This document shows positions 1 through 9,233 of a DNA stretch of 64,000 nt, piece after piece. Position 1 is the stretch's first letter. Every line of letters starts with the position of its first letter. A program made the position numbers and the translations under genes. The notes beneath the pieces are model-generated. The model was not told where the DNA came from, made no database searches, and was given only the letters and a program-made list of their open reading frames with translations. The stretch covers positions 620,001 to 684,000 of the forward strand of contig JAFDYT010000005.1 in assembly GCA_018266055.1 (NCBI GenBank). The letters are read 5' to 3'. The stretch is from Bacteroidota bacterium. Lineage in GTDB: Bacteria > Bacteroidota > Bacteroidia > Cytophagales > Cyclobacteriaceae.

Positions 1-1972
1 TGTTGAAATATTCAATTTCATCAAGGAAAGGTTTTTTTTCACGAAGTACCCTGGCCACTATTTCCATCCGTTCATTAGACTCTTCCGGGGTTAGGAAGTC
101 TGCATATTTTTTTAACAAAATGTTTTCTGGTGTCCGGTCAAAAAGGGCAGCGAAAGACGGATTAGCAAAAAGTATGGTGCCCGCGGCATCGACTACGCCC
201 ACGGGGTACTCCGAATTCTCAGCCAGTGCTCTGTATCTTTCTTCACTTTCTACCAGGCGTTCCTCGGCGATTTTTCTAGCCTCTTCCTCCAGTTTGCGTT
301 CTGTAATATCCACGAGTATTCCAAACCAATGAATGGAACCGTTGTGTTGTTGATTTGGTTGCGCCCAGCCTTCTACCCATATCTCCTTGCCATCGGGCCG
401 AAGAATTCTAAACTCTTCATGCCATCCAGTAATGGAATCGAAGGCCTTTTCAACGGAATATGATATTTTTGGAATATCGATTGGATTAATCGTTTTAAAT
501 GTAGCCCAAAAATCTTTTTCGGCTTCGCCGAGATTAAGCTGCGTGAGTGACTTAAACTTCTCACTGGCATAGAGCAATCGGGCCGACTTGTTTGGGAAGG
601 AAATAAGCGAATAAAAACCGCCGGGCGCAAGATTGACCATTCTGGAAATCTGATTTTCAAGCTCTAGTTTTTGGGTAAGCACACGCTCTGTTTTTTTTCG
701 TTCGGTAATGTCCATGAGTTGTGCATACAGCAAAATTGAACCTTCTGGATTGGCAGTGGGCCGTCCAGCGATGGCGAGCGACTTTTCTTTACCGGTCTTG
801 TCAATGATGCGGAATTCCATATTCCATTCAGTTCCCATTTCAATAGCTTCCCTTCCACTAACGCTTAGTCGATGCACATCCTCCGGATGTACCATTCGGT
901 AGATCTGGTTTTGATCTTTCTCCAACTCTTCCTTTGAAATTCCAAGAAGATCAAAGAATTTTTGACTGGCATAGATTATTTTTGACGATCGCAGATCCTG
1001 ACTAATCAGCATCGAAAAAAATCCGCCTGGCGACAGATACACGATGTTGCTGATCTGTTTCTCCAAATCCAATTTTTCGGCAAGCGCGTGTTCCGCTTTT
1101 TTTCTCTCGGTGATATCCGACGCGAATCCCGAGAATAGTTTTGAGCCATCCTCACCCTGCAGACCGGTTCCGAATTTTTCAACCCAGATGGTTCCTTTGT
1201 CGGGAGTATTTATTCGGTATTCTATTCTCAGATTACTTGAGGACTCCATCGCCTGACCAAATGCCGAATGGACTTTGTCGATGTCTTCGGGGTGTATTCG
1301 TTGAAGCGCAAGGGTTGCATCCGCCGCTACGTCTGAAGCGCTTATATCAAACAGACTTTCCCATCCTCGGCTGGCGAAGGGAATAGAATATTTTCCATCA
1401 AGGCTTCTTTTATAGGTACAGAAGCCGCCGGGCACCATACTCACAAATTTGTTTCGCAACTTTTCTTCTTGGTTTAACCGTTCGATCAACTTCAGGTTTT
1501 CTTGACGTTCTGCCTCCAGTAATTTTCGCGCTGTAATATTCTGATGCCGGATGACCACACCTTTGACAGGGGCTTTCAGAGGCGTGACAACCATGCGAAA
1601 CCACCTATTCTCAGTGGGCGAGTGGCAGGGATATTCCAACGAGAATAAATCTGTATTGCCTGCGAGCACATGAAGTATCCCGTCAAGGGCAGGGATGGCT
1701 TCGTCACTCCATTCGCCTTTTGCTCTTCGCAATACGTCCAGATAATTGGCGTGTATTTGAGTTTGCAACTTTGATGGCGGACTATTTTCTTCGGCGAAAT
1801 CGTTCCAGGGTTTGTTAACGTAAAGAATTTCTCCTTTAGAATCGATCACTGCGATTTGTGAATCCAGTGAATCAAGTATCGAATCCGCAAAGTCAGGCAA
1901 ATCTTGAGATGATTTTCTAGTTGCCTTTTTCGGTGAAATCGACTTTATCCATTTACGCTTCTGAGGAAGCAT
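1..1972 (-). CDS. multi-PAS sensor protein, probably a histidine kinase (3' end outside window)
   Basis: The frame is open without a stop from an ATG at 1972 down to base 1 (657 codons) and continues past the window edge. An in-frame TAA lies five codons upstream of the ATG, so this is the first possible start. The translation holds five PAS domains (about residues 30-150, 175-295, 305-430, 440-560 and 580 onward). The first four end in a PAC-type motif, NITARK or DITERK, followed by a charged coiled-coil linker. PAS domains 2-4 share an internal PGGF motif, which points to domain duplication. No membrane segment or signal peptide is seen, so it should be cytosolic. The output domain is not visible. 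In this family it is usually a histidine kinase, less often a cyclase, and that is inference. It is divergent from the permease at 2227. Confidence 0.85.
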   Translation of the reverse strand, partial: MLPQKRKWIKSISPKKATRKSSQDLPDFADSILDSLDSQIAVIDSKGEILYVNKPWNDFAEENSPPSKLQTQIHANYLDVLRRAKGEWSDEAIPALDGILHVLAGNTDLFSLEYPCHSPTENRWFRMVVTPLKAPVKGVVIRHQNITARKLLEAERQENLKLIERLNQEEKLRNKFVSMVPGGFCTYKRSLDGKYSIPFASRGWESLFDISASDVAADATLALQRIHPEDIDKVHSAFGQAMESSSNLRIEYRINTPDKGTIWVEKFGTGLQGEDGSKLFSGFASDITERKKAEHALAEKLDLEKQISNIVYLSPGGFFSMLISQDLRSSKIIYASQKFFDLLGISKEELEKDQNQIYRMVHPEDVHRLSVSGREAIEMGTEWNMEFRIIDKTGKEKSLAIAGRPTANPEGSILLYAQLMDITERKKTERVLTQKLELENQISRMVNLAPGGFYSLISFPNKSARLLYASEKFKSLTQLNLGEAEKDFWATFKTINPIDIPKISYSVEKAFDSITGWHEEFRILRPDGKEIWVEGWAQPNQQHNGSIHWFGILVDITERKLEEEARKIAEERLVESEERYRALAENSEYPVGVVDAAGTILFANPSFAALFDRTPENILLKKYADFLTPEESNERMEIVARVLREKKPFLDEIEYFN

Positions 1973-2226
1973 CTGAATCGTTGTTTAAAGCCCCTTATAC
2001 TGACAAATGAAACTGTATTCTAATTTTGCAATATGATTTAAGGAAAGCAAAGCCTAACGCCACATACCTTCCTGATGTTTGTCAGGTTTGAGGCGAGTGT
2101 TTTTCGTTCCGTTTACGGACACTTATGTCCTTTTATGGAAAGGCTTTTAGTACAAAAGCCCTAAATTGAGTCAGGAATGGCTCTTTTTCTGGCATTGAGA
2201 TTGCCACTTACCTTTTAAATTTTGCC
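1973..2226. other. divergent intergenic region with three small hairpins
   Basis: This gap separates two divergent starts and no coding frame was found in it. Three perfect short inverted repeats lie close together: CCTGA/TCAGG (2071-2075 with 2082-2086), GGACA/TGTCC (2117-2121 with 2126-2130) and GGCTTTT/AAAAGCC (2142-2148 with 2154-2160). A TAAATTTTG-like element sits directly before the ATG at 2227. Both flanking genes start here, so these are not terminators of known genes. They could be regulator sites, leader hairpins, or chance. Confidence 0.35.
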
Positions 2227-4623
2227 ATGATAAAAAACTACATCGTTGCAAGCTTTCGCGTTCTGCTCAAGCAAAGGCTATATACATTTATTAACTCAGT
2301 CGGTCTGGCCATTGGTTTGGCTACTTGTTTTTTAATCTATTCGTGGGTTGACTATCAAACCAGCTACGACCGGTATTTTCCGTCCACGCAACACACGTAC
2401 CGCGTGGTCACCCAATGGGTTGGCTCTGACGAACCCGGACGAGCTACCACTTATCCGATGGTGCGGACGCGAATATTGCCTCAGTTTCCTGAGATAGAAC
2501 AAAGTACCCGCTTGTTCGACCGGGGCTACCTGGGAAGTCGCACGCGCATTGCCCACGGCGACAAAGTATTCACCGACAGTAAGTTTTTTTACGCCGATTC
2601 TACCTTTTTTGAAATTTTCCCTTTCCGGATACTCCAGGGAGACGCAGCGGCTCTTTTGCGCAAACCCAACGCCGTAGTGTTGACTCAGCAGACTGCGGAA
2701 AAATACTTTGGTCACGATGACCCTGTCGGAAAAACACTGACTGTAGGCAGCAATCAGGAGTTTGAAGTGACCGGCGTAATGGAAAATATTCCCGCCAACA
2801 TGCACTTTCACTTTGACTTGCTGGCTTCCATGCAGGCACATCCCTGGATAAAAATGGCCGAAGAGAATGTGTGGAGTGGTATTTCATTTCATACGTATGC
2901 GCGTCTGAAACCCACTGCAAGTGCGGAAGCCCTGGAAAAGAAAATTAAAAACCTGCTCAATAATTTCCCTAACGACGAGCACAAAATAGGCAAAGATATT
3001 AACCTTCATTTGCAGCCGGTGCAAGACATTCACCTCCACTCGGCGATGAACTTTGAGATGGAGCCCAACGGCAACGTCACCTACGTGTACTTGTTTTTAT
3101 CGATCGCGATTCTTGTTTTGCTGGTCGCAATTATCAACTACACCAACCTGGCGAGTGCGCGCTACACCCAGCGGCTCAAGGAAGTAGGTGTGCGAAAAGT
3201 ACTGGGTGCCTCACGCGGACAATTGATTGTTCAGTTTGTAGCGGAGTCGCTGATGATCACCGCGATCGCATTTGTGATGGCCCTGGTGCTGGTGCAATTG
3301 GTGTCGCCAATTCTCCGCTCAATTTCCAACGAAACACTCTTCGCGTTGAATATGTCGCAGACCGGTGTTCTGATTTCATTGGTGGGGATAGCCCTTGTCA
3401 TCGGTGTGCTTACCGGTTTGTCGCCTGCGCTGGCACTGTCGGCGATCCGGCCCGTACGCTTATTCAAAGCTAACGCCTCTGCCCCGGCCAGCGGAATTTC
3501 GTTGCGAAAAGTGCTGATGGTTTCGCAGTTTACGGTTTCCATCGCGCTCACCATTTGCACAGCCATTACGTATCAGCAAATGAAATTCATGCACGAAGCA
3601 AAGCTGGGCTATGCGTTGGATCACACGCTTGTACTCAACATTGGCTATCCCGGTATTCACGAGCAATACGCTTCGCTGAAAGCGCAGTTGTCCGAGAATC
3701 ATTCCATCCTCGGCGCGACCGCCACGTCTCAACTTCCTACCGACATTCACACCGAAGAGAACATCGACATTTCTCCTTCGCATGAGCTGGGTGTGCATTG
3801 TGTTTCGGTAGATCAGGATTTTTTCAAAGTCATGAATATCCCGGTCACGCAGGGAGCTGATCTGGTCTCAAGCATGACGGCTACCGACAGCATCAATCAA
3901 TTTGTACTCAACGAAAGCGCGGCGAAGGCGATTGGCTGGAAAGAAGGTGATGCCGTCAATAAGGAAATGAGCATTCGCCATGGCAACCAAAAACGCGGCG
4001 CGGTAAAAGGTGTCGTGGCCGACTTCCACTTTCAGTCGTTGCATCACAACGTAGAGCCGCTCGTGCTTGAATTTCACCCCGAAAGTTTTCAGTATCTTCT
4101 GGTGAAGGTGAACCACGAGCGCCTTTCTGAAACGATCGATTACATTGCTGATCAATGGAAGCGCGTGGCCGGAGGCATTCCGTTTGATTATACTTTCCTT
4201 GATCAGGATTACAACCGGCTCTATAAAAGTGAGCAGCAGACCAGTTCACTGTTCATTTGCTTCGCGGTCCTTGCCATGTCTATTTCGCTGCTTGGGTTGT
4301 TCGGTTTATCGGCGTTTGCTGTCGAACGCAGAACGAAAGAGATTGGCGTTCGCAAAATATTAGGTGCGCTAAACAGCAGCATTCTGATACTGATTTCCAA
4401 AGACTTTCTTGTACTGCTGGTGATTTCTTTTGTTCTGGCTGTGCCGCTGGGTTATTATTTCATGAATGCATGGCTCGCTCACTTTGCACTGAAGGTTTCA
4501 ATCGGGCCCGGGCTTTTCCTGTTGGCCGGACTACTTAATTTTATTTTGGCGCTGCTTACACTTTCGTATCAGAGTTTGAAAATCGCCAGGACGAATCCCG
4601 TGGAAACACTTCGCGACGAATAG
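2227..4623 (+). CDS. MacB/FtsX-type ABC transporter permease
   Basis: This 798-residue inner-membrane protein has two tandem copies of the layout transmembrane helix, MacB-type periplasmic core, FtsX domain. TM1 lies at about residues 17-40 and the first periplasmic core at about 45-245. The first FtsX block (about 285-405) contains KEVGVRKVLGA, a further TM at about 428-447 opens the second half, and the second FtsX block (about 680-790) contains KEIGVRKILGA. Such long permeases are common in Bacteroidota and work with a separate ATPase, which is not next to this gene. Substrates of relatives are peptides, lipids or envelope stress signals, and this one's substrate cannot be told. It is a single-gene unit ended by the terminator at 4641-4670. 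Confidence 0.88.
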   Translation: MIKNYIVASFRVLLKQRLYTFINSVGLAIGLATCFLIYSWVDYQTSYDRYFPSTQHTYRVVTQWVGSDEPGRATTYPMVRTRILPQFPEIEQSTRLFDRGYLGSRTRIAHGDKVFTDSKFFYADSTFFEIFPFRILQGDAAALLRKPNAVVLTQQTAEKYFGHDDPVGKTLTVGSNQEFEVTGVMENIPANMHFHFDLLASMQAHPWIKMAEENVWSGISFHTYARLKPTASAEALEKKIKNLLNNFPNDEHKIGKDINLHLQPVQDIHLHSAMNFEMEPNGNVTYVYLFLSIAILVLLVAIINYTNLASARYTQRLKEVGVRKVLGASRGQLIVQFVAESLMITAIAFVMALVLVQLVSPILRSISNETLFALNMSQTGVLISLVGIALVIGVLTGLSPALALSAIRPVRLFKANASAPASGISLRKVLMVSQFTVSIALTICTAITYQQMKFMHEAKLGYALDHTLVLNIGYPGIHEQYASLKAQLSENHSILGATATSQLPTDIHTEENIDISPSHELGVHCVSVDQDFFKVMNIPVTQGADLVSSMTATDSINQFVLNESAAKAIGWKEGDAVNKEMSIRHGNQKRGAVKGVVADFHFQSLHHNVEPLVLEFHPESFQYLLVKVNHERLSETIDYIADQWKRVAGGIPFDYTFLDQDYNRLYKSEQQTSSLFICFAVLAMSISLLGLFGLSAFAVERRTKEIGVRKILGALNSSILILISKDFLVLLVISFVLAVPLGYYFMNAWLAHFALKVSIGPGLFLLAGLLNFILALLTLSYQSLKIARTNPVETLRDE

Positions 4624-4640
4624 ATCTGATGGAGCAATAA

Positions 4641-4670
4641 AAAAAGGCTGTCGTTGGTGACAGCCTTTTT
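4641..4670. terminator. bidirectional intrinsic terminator
   Basis: A perfect 12-base stem, AAAAAGGCTGTC (4641-4652) with GACAGCCTTTTT (4659-4670), encloses a six-base loop. The A tract and T tract make it work in both directions. It lies between the convergent stops at 4623 (+) and 4693 (-), so it should end both the permease mRNA and the Gfo/Idh/MocA cluster. Confidence 0.9.
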
Positions 4671-4692
4671 TGTTTTAGAGAATTAAATACTT

Positions 4693-6144
4693 CTAGAGCG
4701 ACCAGCCCTGACGGTAATCGCGCTTCACAAATGCGTTGGCTTCGTCGAAGTTGGTGATCTTCATGTTTTTTGCATCCCACAATAATTTCTTTCTGCCGGG
4801 ATACGAGAACCCTCCTTTTTCATTCTTCACCTGAAGTTGATAGCTGCGCACGGCGAGGTTGCCCATCAGCACGGCTTCGGTCATCGGGCCGGCATACTCA
4901 AACGGCGAGCTCAATTGCTTTTTGCCGTAGCCTGCAAGGCACGCATCTACCCATTCGGTATAGTGGCCGGCTTCCGCGCCAGCGATACGTGGAATGGTTT
5001 GCTTAGGCAACTTCACTTCTTTCATTCGTTTGGAAGGAAGCAACACCGGAGGCATCGCGTAGTTGCCCATAAGTTTTCCTTTTGTGCCCGTGAAAATATA
5101 TCCACCGGCAGAGTCGCCGAGCGGTTCATCAGGAAGAAGTTCTTCCGGACGCTCAGGCAGCAAGCCTCCGTCCATCCAGGTAAACTTGATGTCGCCTTTA
5201 CCGTCTTTTCTTGGAAACTTCATGTGAATGATCGATGACGAAGGACATGCGTCGGCATAGTTGGCTACTTTAAAGAAATCTTCCCACGCGGTAGTGGTGC
5301 TGCATTCTACTTCACTCGGAAAATCAATCGGCAGGATGCGGAAGGCAGCGTCCATGATATGACACGCCATGTCGCCAAGTGCGCCGGTACCAAACTGCCA
5401 CCAGCCGCGCCAGTTGAACGGCACGTATGCAGGATTAAATTCCATGTACGGTGTGGGTCCGAGCCACGAATCCCAATCCAGTTCTTTCGGAATATCAAAT
5501 TTGCCGGTAGGCTTAGGAATTCCTTGTGGCCACACAGGTCGGTTGGTCCAGGTTTCCACGCGGGTCACACGCCCAATCAGTCCGGCATCTACCCATTCTT
5601 TCGCTGTGCGTACGTGATCGGCAGAGGCGTATTGATTTCCCATCTGCGTGACCACTTCATATTTTTTCGCGGCTTCGGTAAGGATGCGTGCTTCGTAAAT
5701 GTCGTGGGTGAGTGGCTTCTGTACGTACACGTGTTTCTTGCGGCTCATGGCTGCCATAGCGATAACGGCGTGCGTATGGTCGGGCGTTGAAACCGTAACG
5801 GCATCAATGTTTTTCTCCTCTTTGTCAAACAACTCCTGAAAGCGTTTGTAGTATTTGGCGTCCGGGAAGTTTTTCACCGATTGAACTGCCTGGCGATCGT
5901 CTACGTCGCAGAGAAATGCAATTTTTGCTTTGGGATTTTTTGCAATCCCAGTCAAATCGCTGGTGCCTTTGCCACCCACGCCGATACCGGCGATGTAAAG
6001 CGTGTCGCTAGGTGCGGTAAATCCTTTTCCTCCCAACACAAATCGCGGGATTATGGTGAACGCCGTAGCTGCGAGGGCTGCTGTCTTGATGAAATCCCGT
6101 CGTGAGGTTCCGCTGGCGGGTGGAGTTGTTTTCTTTAAAGGCAT
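4693..6144 (-). CDS. Tat-targeted Gfo/Idh/MocA oxidoreductase, copy 1
   Basis: This 483-residue NAD(P)-dependent oxidoreductase is the last gene of the leftward cluster. Its N-terminus has the twin-arginine motif SRRDFIK followed by an alanine-rich stretch, so it is probably exported folded with its cofactor. No clear AxA cleavage site follows, so the signal may stay as an anchor. The Rossmann motif GIGVGGKG comes next, then a QKPLTHD segment where the family more usually has EKP. The C-terminal KITNFDEANAFVKRDY block is nearly identical in the two upstream paralogues. Relatives act on sugars or cyclitols, often on keto-sugar intermediates, and the substrate here is unknown. It lies 40 bases downstream of copy 2. 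Confidence 0.88.
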   Translation of the reverse strand: MPLKKTTPPASGTSRRDFIKTAALAATAFTIIPRFVLGGKGFTAPSDTLYIAGIGVGGKGTSDLTGIAKNPKAKIAFLCDVDDRQAVQSVKNFPDAKYYKRFQELFDKEEKNIDAVTVSTPDHTHAVIAMAAMSRKKHVYVQKPLTHDIYEARILTEAAKKYEVVTQMGNQYASADHVRTAKEWVDAGLIGRVTRVETWTNRPVWPQGIPKPTGKFDIPKELDWDSWLGPTPYMEFNPAYVPFNWRGWWQFGTGALGDMACHIMDAAFRILPIDFPSEVECSTTTAWEDFFKVANYADACPSSSIIHMKFPRKDGKGDIKFTWMDGGLLPERPEELLPDEPLGDSAGGYIFTGTKGKLMGNYAMPPVLLPSKRMKEVKLPKQTIPRIAGAEAGHYTEWVDACLAGYGKKQLSSPFEYAGPMTEAVLMGNLAVRSYQLQVKNEKGGFSYPGRKKLLWDAKNMKITNFDEANAFVKRDYRQGWSL

Positions 6145-6184
6145 GGTGTAAAGTTTGAGTCCGTTCTAAAATTATCAATTAAAA

Positions 6185-7597
6185 TTATAATGACCATCCC
6201 TTGGCATAATCTCTTTTCACAAATTGATTGGCTTCGTCGAAGTTGGTAATCTTCATGTTCTTTGCATCCCACAGAAGTTTCTTTCTTCCGGGGTAGGAGT
6301 AGCCACCGCCTTTTTGTGATTGACGCACGTTGTAGCTGCGAATGGCGAGGTTGCCCATCAACACGCTTTCGGTAAACGGACCCGCATAGTCAAAATTAGA
6401 ACTGGTCACCGCGTTGCCATAGCCTTTGAAGCAGGCGTTCACCCATTGCAGGTAATGCCCTTCGGGCACGCGCGCGAGTGTTTGCGGAGGAAGCGTAACT
6501 TCTTTCATCAGCTTAGTTGGCAGAAGGCGCGGGTTGGCGCCGTAGCAGTCGGCCATGATCTTCCCTTTTGTTCCTTCGAAGATCACGCCGCCGTCCCAGC
6601 CGCCCATCGCTTCATCGGGCAACAGTTCATTAGGGCGCTTCGGCAAAAGCCCGCCGTCCATCCACGATAATTCGATGTCGGGTTTTCCTGCCTTGCCGGG
6701 ATATTTGAAATGCACGATAGAAGATACCGGACAGCTTTCATCGTAGTGTGATTCGGAGAAGACACCGTTCCAGATCGTACTCAGGCTGCATTCCACTTCC
6801 GTGGGATAATCGATCGGCAGAATTCGGAACACCGGATCCATAATGTGACACGCCATATCGCCTAGCGCGCCGGTACCAAAGCTCCACCATCCGCGCCAGT
6901 TGAAGGGCAGATACGCAGGATTGAAATCGATAGGCTTTGCAGTGCCAAGCCAAAGATTCCAGTCGAGCTCTTTGGGCACTTCGTGCTTGCCAGTAGGGGT
7001 GGGCACACCTTGCGGCCACACCGGCCGGTTGGTCCAGCAGATCACTTTCGTTACATCGCCGATCAGGCCAGCGTTATACCATTCTTTCATGGTGCGCACA
7101 TCATCGCCCGAGCCACCCTGATTTCCCATCTGCGTGACTACTTTGTATTTGCGCGCCGCTTCGGTGAGCATGCGCGCTTCGTGGATGTCGTGCGTGAGCG
7201 GCTTTTGTACATACACATGCTTGCCGCGTGTGATGGCAGCCATCGCAGCGACAGCGTGGGTGTGATCGGGTGTGGAGACGGTGCAGGCATCAATTCCTTT
7301 CTCTTCCTTCTCCATCATCGTGCGGAAGTCTTTGTAATATTTGGCTTGCGGAAAATTCTTGCGCGACTCTACTGCCTGTCGATCGTCTACATCGCAAAGG
7401 GCCACAATTTTTACTTTCGGACTTTTGGCCATCTCGGCAATGTCGGAAGTGCCTTTGCCCCCGGCACCAATGCCAGCAATGTAAAGCGTGTCGCTCGGAG
7501 CAACATAGCCATTGCCGCCAAGGACAAAGCGGGGAAGGATTGTAAATGCCGTGGCGGCGGTGCCAGCCTGCGCGATGAATTTTCTTCTGGAAATCAT
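6185..7597 (-). CDS. Tat-targeted Gfo/Idh/MocA oxidoreductase, copy 2
   Basis: This 470-residue paralogue has the Tat signal ISRRKFIAQ right at the N-terminus, the nucleotide-binding motif GIGAGGKG near residue 42, the QKPLTHD motif, and the conserved C-terminal block NMKITNFDEANQFVKRDY. It aligns without large gaps along its whole length with copies 1 and 3, so the three arose by tandem duplication. The last 35 residues are almost the same in copies 1 and 2, which fits recent duplication or gene conversion. The role is probably oxidation or reduction of a sugar in the periplasm, using a tightly held nucleotide, and that is inference from the Tat signal. Confidence 0.88.
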   Translation of the reverse strand: MISRRKFIAQAGTAATAFTILPRFVLGGNGYVAPSDTLYIAGIGAGGKGTSDIAEMAKSPKVKIVALCDVDDRQAVESRKNFPQAKYYKDFRTMMEKEEKGIDACTVSTPDHTHAVAAMAAITRGKHVYVQKPLTHDIHEARMLTEAARKYKVVTQMGNQGGSGDDVRTMKEWYNAGLIGDVTKVICWTNRPVWPQGVPTPTGKHEVPKELDWNLWLGTAKPIDFNPAYLPFNWRGWWSFGTGALGDMACHIMDPVFRILPIDYPTEVECSLSTIWNGVFSESHYDESCPVSSIVHFKYPGKAGKPDIELSWMDGGLLPKRPNELLPDEAMGGWDGGVIFEGTKGKIMADCYGANPRLLPTKLMKEVTLPPQTLARVPEGHYLQWVNACFKGYGNAVTSSNFDYAGPFTESVLMGNLAIRSYNVRQSQKGGGYSYPGRKKLLWDAKNMKITNFDEANQFVKRDYAKGWSL

Positions 7598-7715
7598 TTT
7601 TTGAAAATTAGAAAATTGGAAATGAAAGATTGGAAATTGGAAGATTAATTATTGAAAGATTGAGGATTGAAAGAATTGGATCCTTCAATTCGATTCTTGA
7701 TTACGCAAGCAGATT
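7598..7715. repeat. purine-rich low-complexity spacer
   Basis: On the + strand this gap is made of variants of the words GAAAGATT, GATTGGAAATTGGAA and GATTGAAAGAATTGG, with almost no pyrimidine clusters. At its left end lies GAATTG (7673-7678), which pairs with CAATTC (7686-7691) around a seven-base loop. A similar purine-rich spacer lies at 12028-12137. It separates copies 2 and 3 of the tandem oxidoreductases. No gene or promoter could be assigned. Confidence 0.5.
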
Positions 7716-9140
7716 TTACAAATGCCATCCCTGACGATACTCACGCTTTACAAATTGATTGGCCTCGTCGAAATTGGTAATCTTCATGTTGGGCCCATCC
7801 CACAATAGTTTTATTCCACGACCAGGGTAATCAAACTGGTTCGGATTTTTTTCACGCGGCTTGCGGATGTCGTAGCTGCGGATGGCGAGGTTACCCATTA
7901 GGATAGCCTCGGTCATTGGTCCGGCGAGATCAAACGGCGAACTCAATTCATTTTTTCCATAACCGGCAAGGCAGGCTTCCACCCACTGACCATAGTGGCC
8001 TTCAGCCCCACCCGGAATTCGTTTGATGGTTTGCGGAGTGCTTACTTCTTTGTTTCGCGACGTCGGCAATAAGGATGGGAGCGAACTGTACGTGCCGCAC
8101 ATCATCTTTCCTTTGGTACCCACAAAGATGACGCCGTTGCCACCGTCGCCCATGCGTTCGTTGGGGCCTAGTTCTTCAGGGCGCTCAGGTTGAATGCCGC
8201 CGTCCATCCAGTGCAGTTTTACTTTCGGCTTTCCGTTGCGCTCAGGGAAGGTGAGAATAATGTGCGACGAGGGAGGACAGCTTTCGGGGAAATAACCACG
8301 CTTGAACTCATCCACATACACGCTGCCTACACTGCATTCCACTTCCGTGGGATAGCCGAGGCCCAATACTTTAAACGGTGGCTCGATGATGTGACACGCC
8401 ATGTCGCCGAGTGCGCCAGTACCATAGTCCCACCAGCCGCGCCAGTTGAACGGCACTAATTTTTCTACATAGTCTTTAAACGGAGCAGTGCCTAGCCAAA
8501 GATCCCAATCCAGTTCTTTGGGGATTTCCGCTTTTTGCGATGGCCACTGAATTCCCTGCGGCCACACCGGACGATTCGTCCAGCAATATACCGTATGCAC
8601 ATCGCCTACTTGTCCATCGTTGTACCACTCGGCCAATTGGCGCACACCGTCGTTGGAAGCACCCTGATTGCCCATCTGAGTTACGACTTTATATTTCCTG
8701 GCAGCTTCGGTGAGCATGCGCGCTTCGTAGATGTCGTGGGTGAGCGGCTTTTGCACGTACACGTGTTTGCCCAGCTGCATGGCGGCCATGGCTTGCACGG
8801 CGTGGTTGTGGTCAGGCGTGGAGACAGAAACCGCGTCAATGTGTTTGTGCTCTTTGTCGAGCATCACGCGGTAGTCTTTGTAATATTTTGCGTTTGGAAA
8901 ATTTTTTACCGTGTTGGCTGCACGGCGGTCATCTACATCGCAGAGGTAAGCAATTTCGGCCTTGCCGCTTTTCGCGAAGGCTGCGATGTCGCTTTCGCCT
9001 TTTCCACCTACACCAATGCCGGCAATGTAAAGTTTATCGCTGGGCGGAGTGTATCCTTTGCCCAACACGAAGCGGGGGAGGATGGTGAACGCGGTGGCTG
9101 CCGTAGCGGCCTGACCAATAAATTTTCTTCTGGAGATCAT
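7716..9140 (-). CDS. Tat-targeted Gfo/Idh/MocA oxidoreductase, copy 3
   Basis: At 474 residues this is the first transcribed of the three tandem paralogues. It opens with the Tat motif ISRRKFIGQ, followed by AATAATAFTILPRFVLG. The nucleotide-binding motif is GIGVGGKG. The QKPLTHDIYEAR segment and the C-terminal KITNFDEANQFVKREY block are shared with the other two copies. It differs from them by a short insertion near residue 440 (KPREKNPNQ), so it is the most distant copy. It follows the Gluconate_2-dh3-like subunit by 93 bases, a gap that holds a copy of the 22-base intergenic repeat. A periplasmic keto-sugar reductase or dehydrogenase is the likeliest role. Confidence 0.88.
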   Translation of the reverse strand: MISRRKFIGQAATAATAFTILPRFVLGKGYTPPSDKLYIAGIGVGGKGESDIAAFAKSGKAEIAYLCDVDDRRAANTVKNFPNAKYYKDYRVMLDKEHKHIDAVSVSTPDHNHAVQAMAAMQLGKHVYVQKPLTHDIYEARMLTEAARKYKVVTQMGNQGASNDGVRQLAEWYNDGQVGDVHTVYCWTNRPVWPQGIQWPSQKAEIPKELDWDLWLGTAPFKDYVEKLVPFNWRGWWDYGTGALGDMACHIIEPPFKVLGLGYPTEVECSVGSVYVDEFKRGYFPESCPPSSHIILTFPERNGKPKVKLHWMDGGIQPERPEELGPNERMGDGGNGVIFVGTKGKMMCGTYSSLPSLLPTSRNKEVSTPQTIKRIPGGAEGHYGQWVEACLAGYGKNELSSPFDLAGPMTEAILMGNLAIRSYDIRKPREKNPNQFDYPGRGIKLLWDGPNMKITNFDEANQFVKREYRQGWHL

Positions 9141-9201
9141 TCGGAAGTTTTTAATGGTTTTTAAATCAAACTTGAAAACACCAACCCAGACTCAATCGCT
9201 A

Positions 9202-9223
9202 CGATTAACAACTAACCATTAAT
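9202..9223. repeat. dispersed 22-base intergenic repeat, copy A
   Basis: The copy reads CGATTAACAACTAACCATTA plus AT. It differs at three of 22 positions from the copy at 49474-49495. The words CGATTAA (9202-9208) and TTAATCG (9219-9225) can pair around a ten-base loop. It lies between two genes of the oxidoreductase cluster. Confidence 0.5.
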
Positions 9224-9233
9224 CGCAACCCGA

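Noticed and set aside
1..1972. The sensor gene being a pseudogene broken into short frames
   Set aside because: Reading the minus strand shows one uninterrupted frame of 657 codons. Only its end lies outside the window.
8535..9164. 209-residue open frame on the + strand antisense to copy 3 of the Gfo/Idh/MocA genes
   Set aside because: It mirrors a convincing enzyme gene with Tat and Rossmann motifs, and its own translation shows no family pattern. Similar antisense frames occur at 6983-7648 and 2332-2841.
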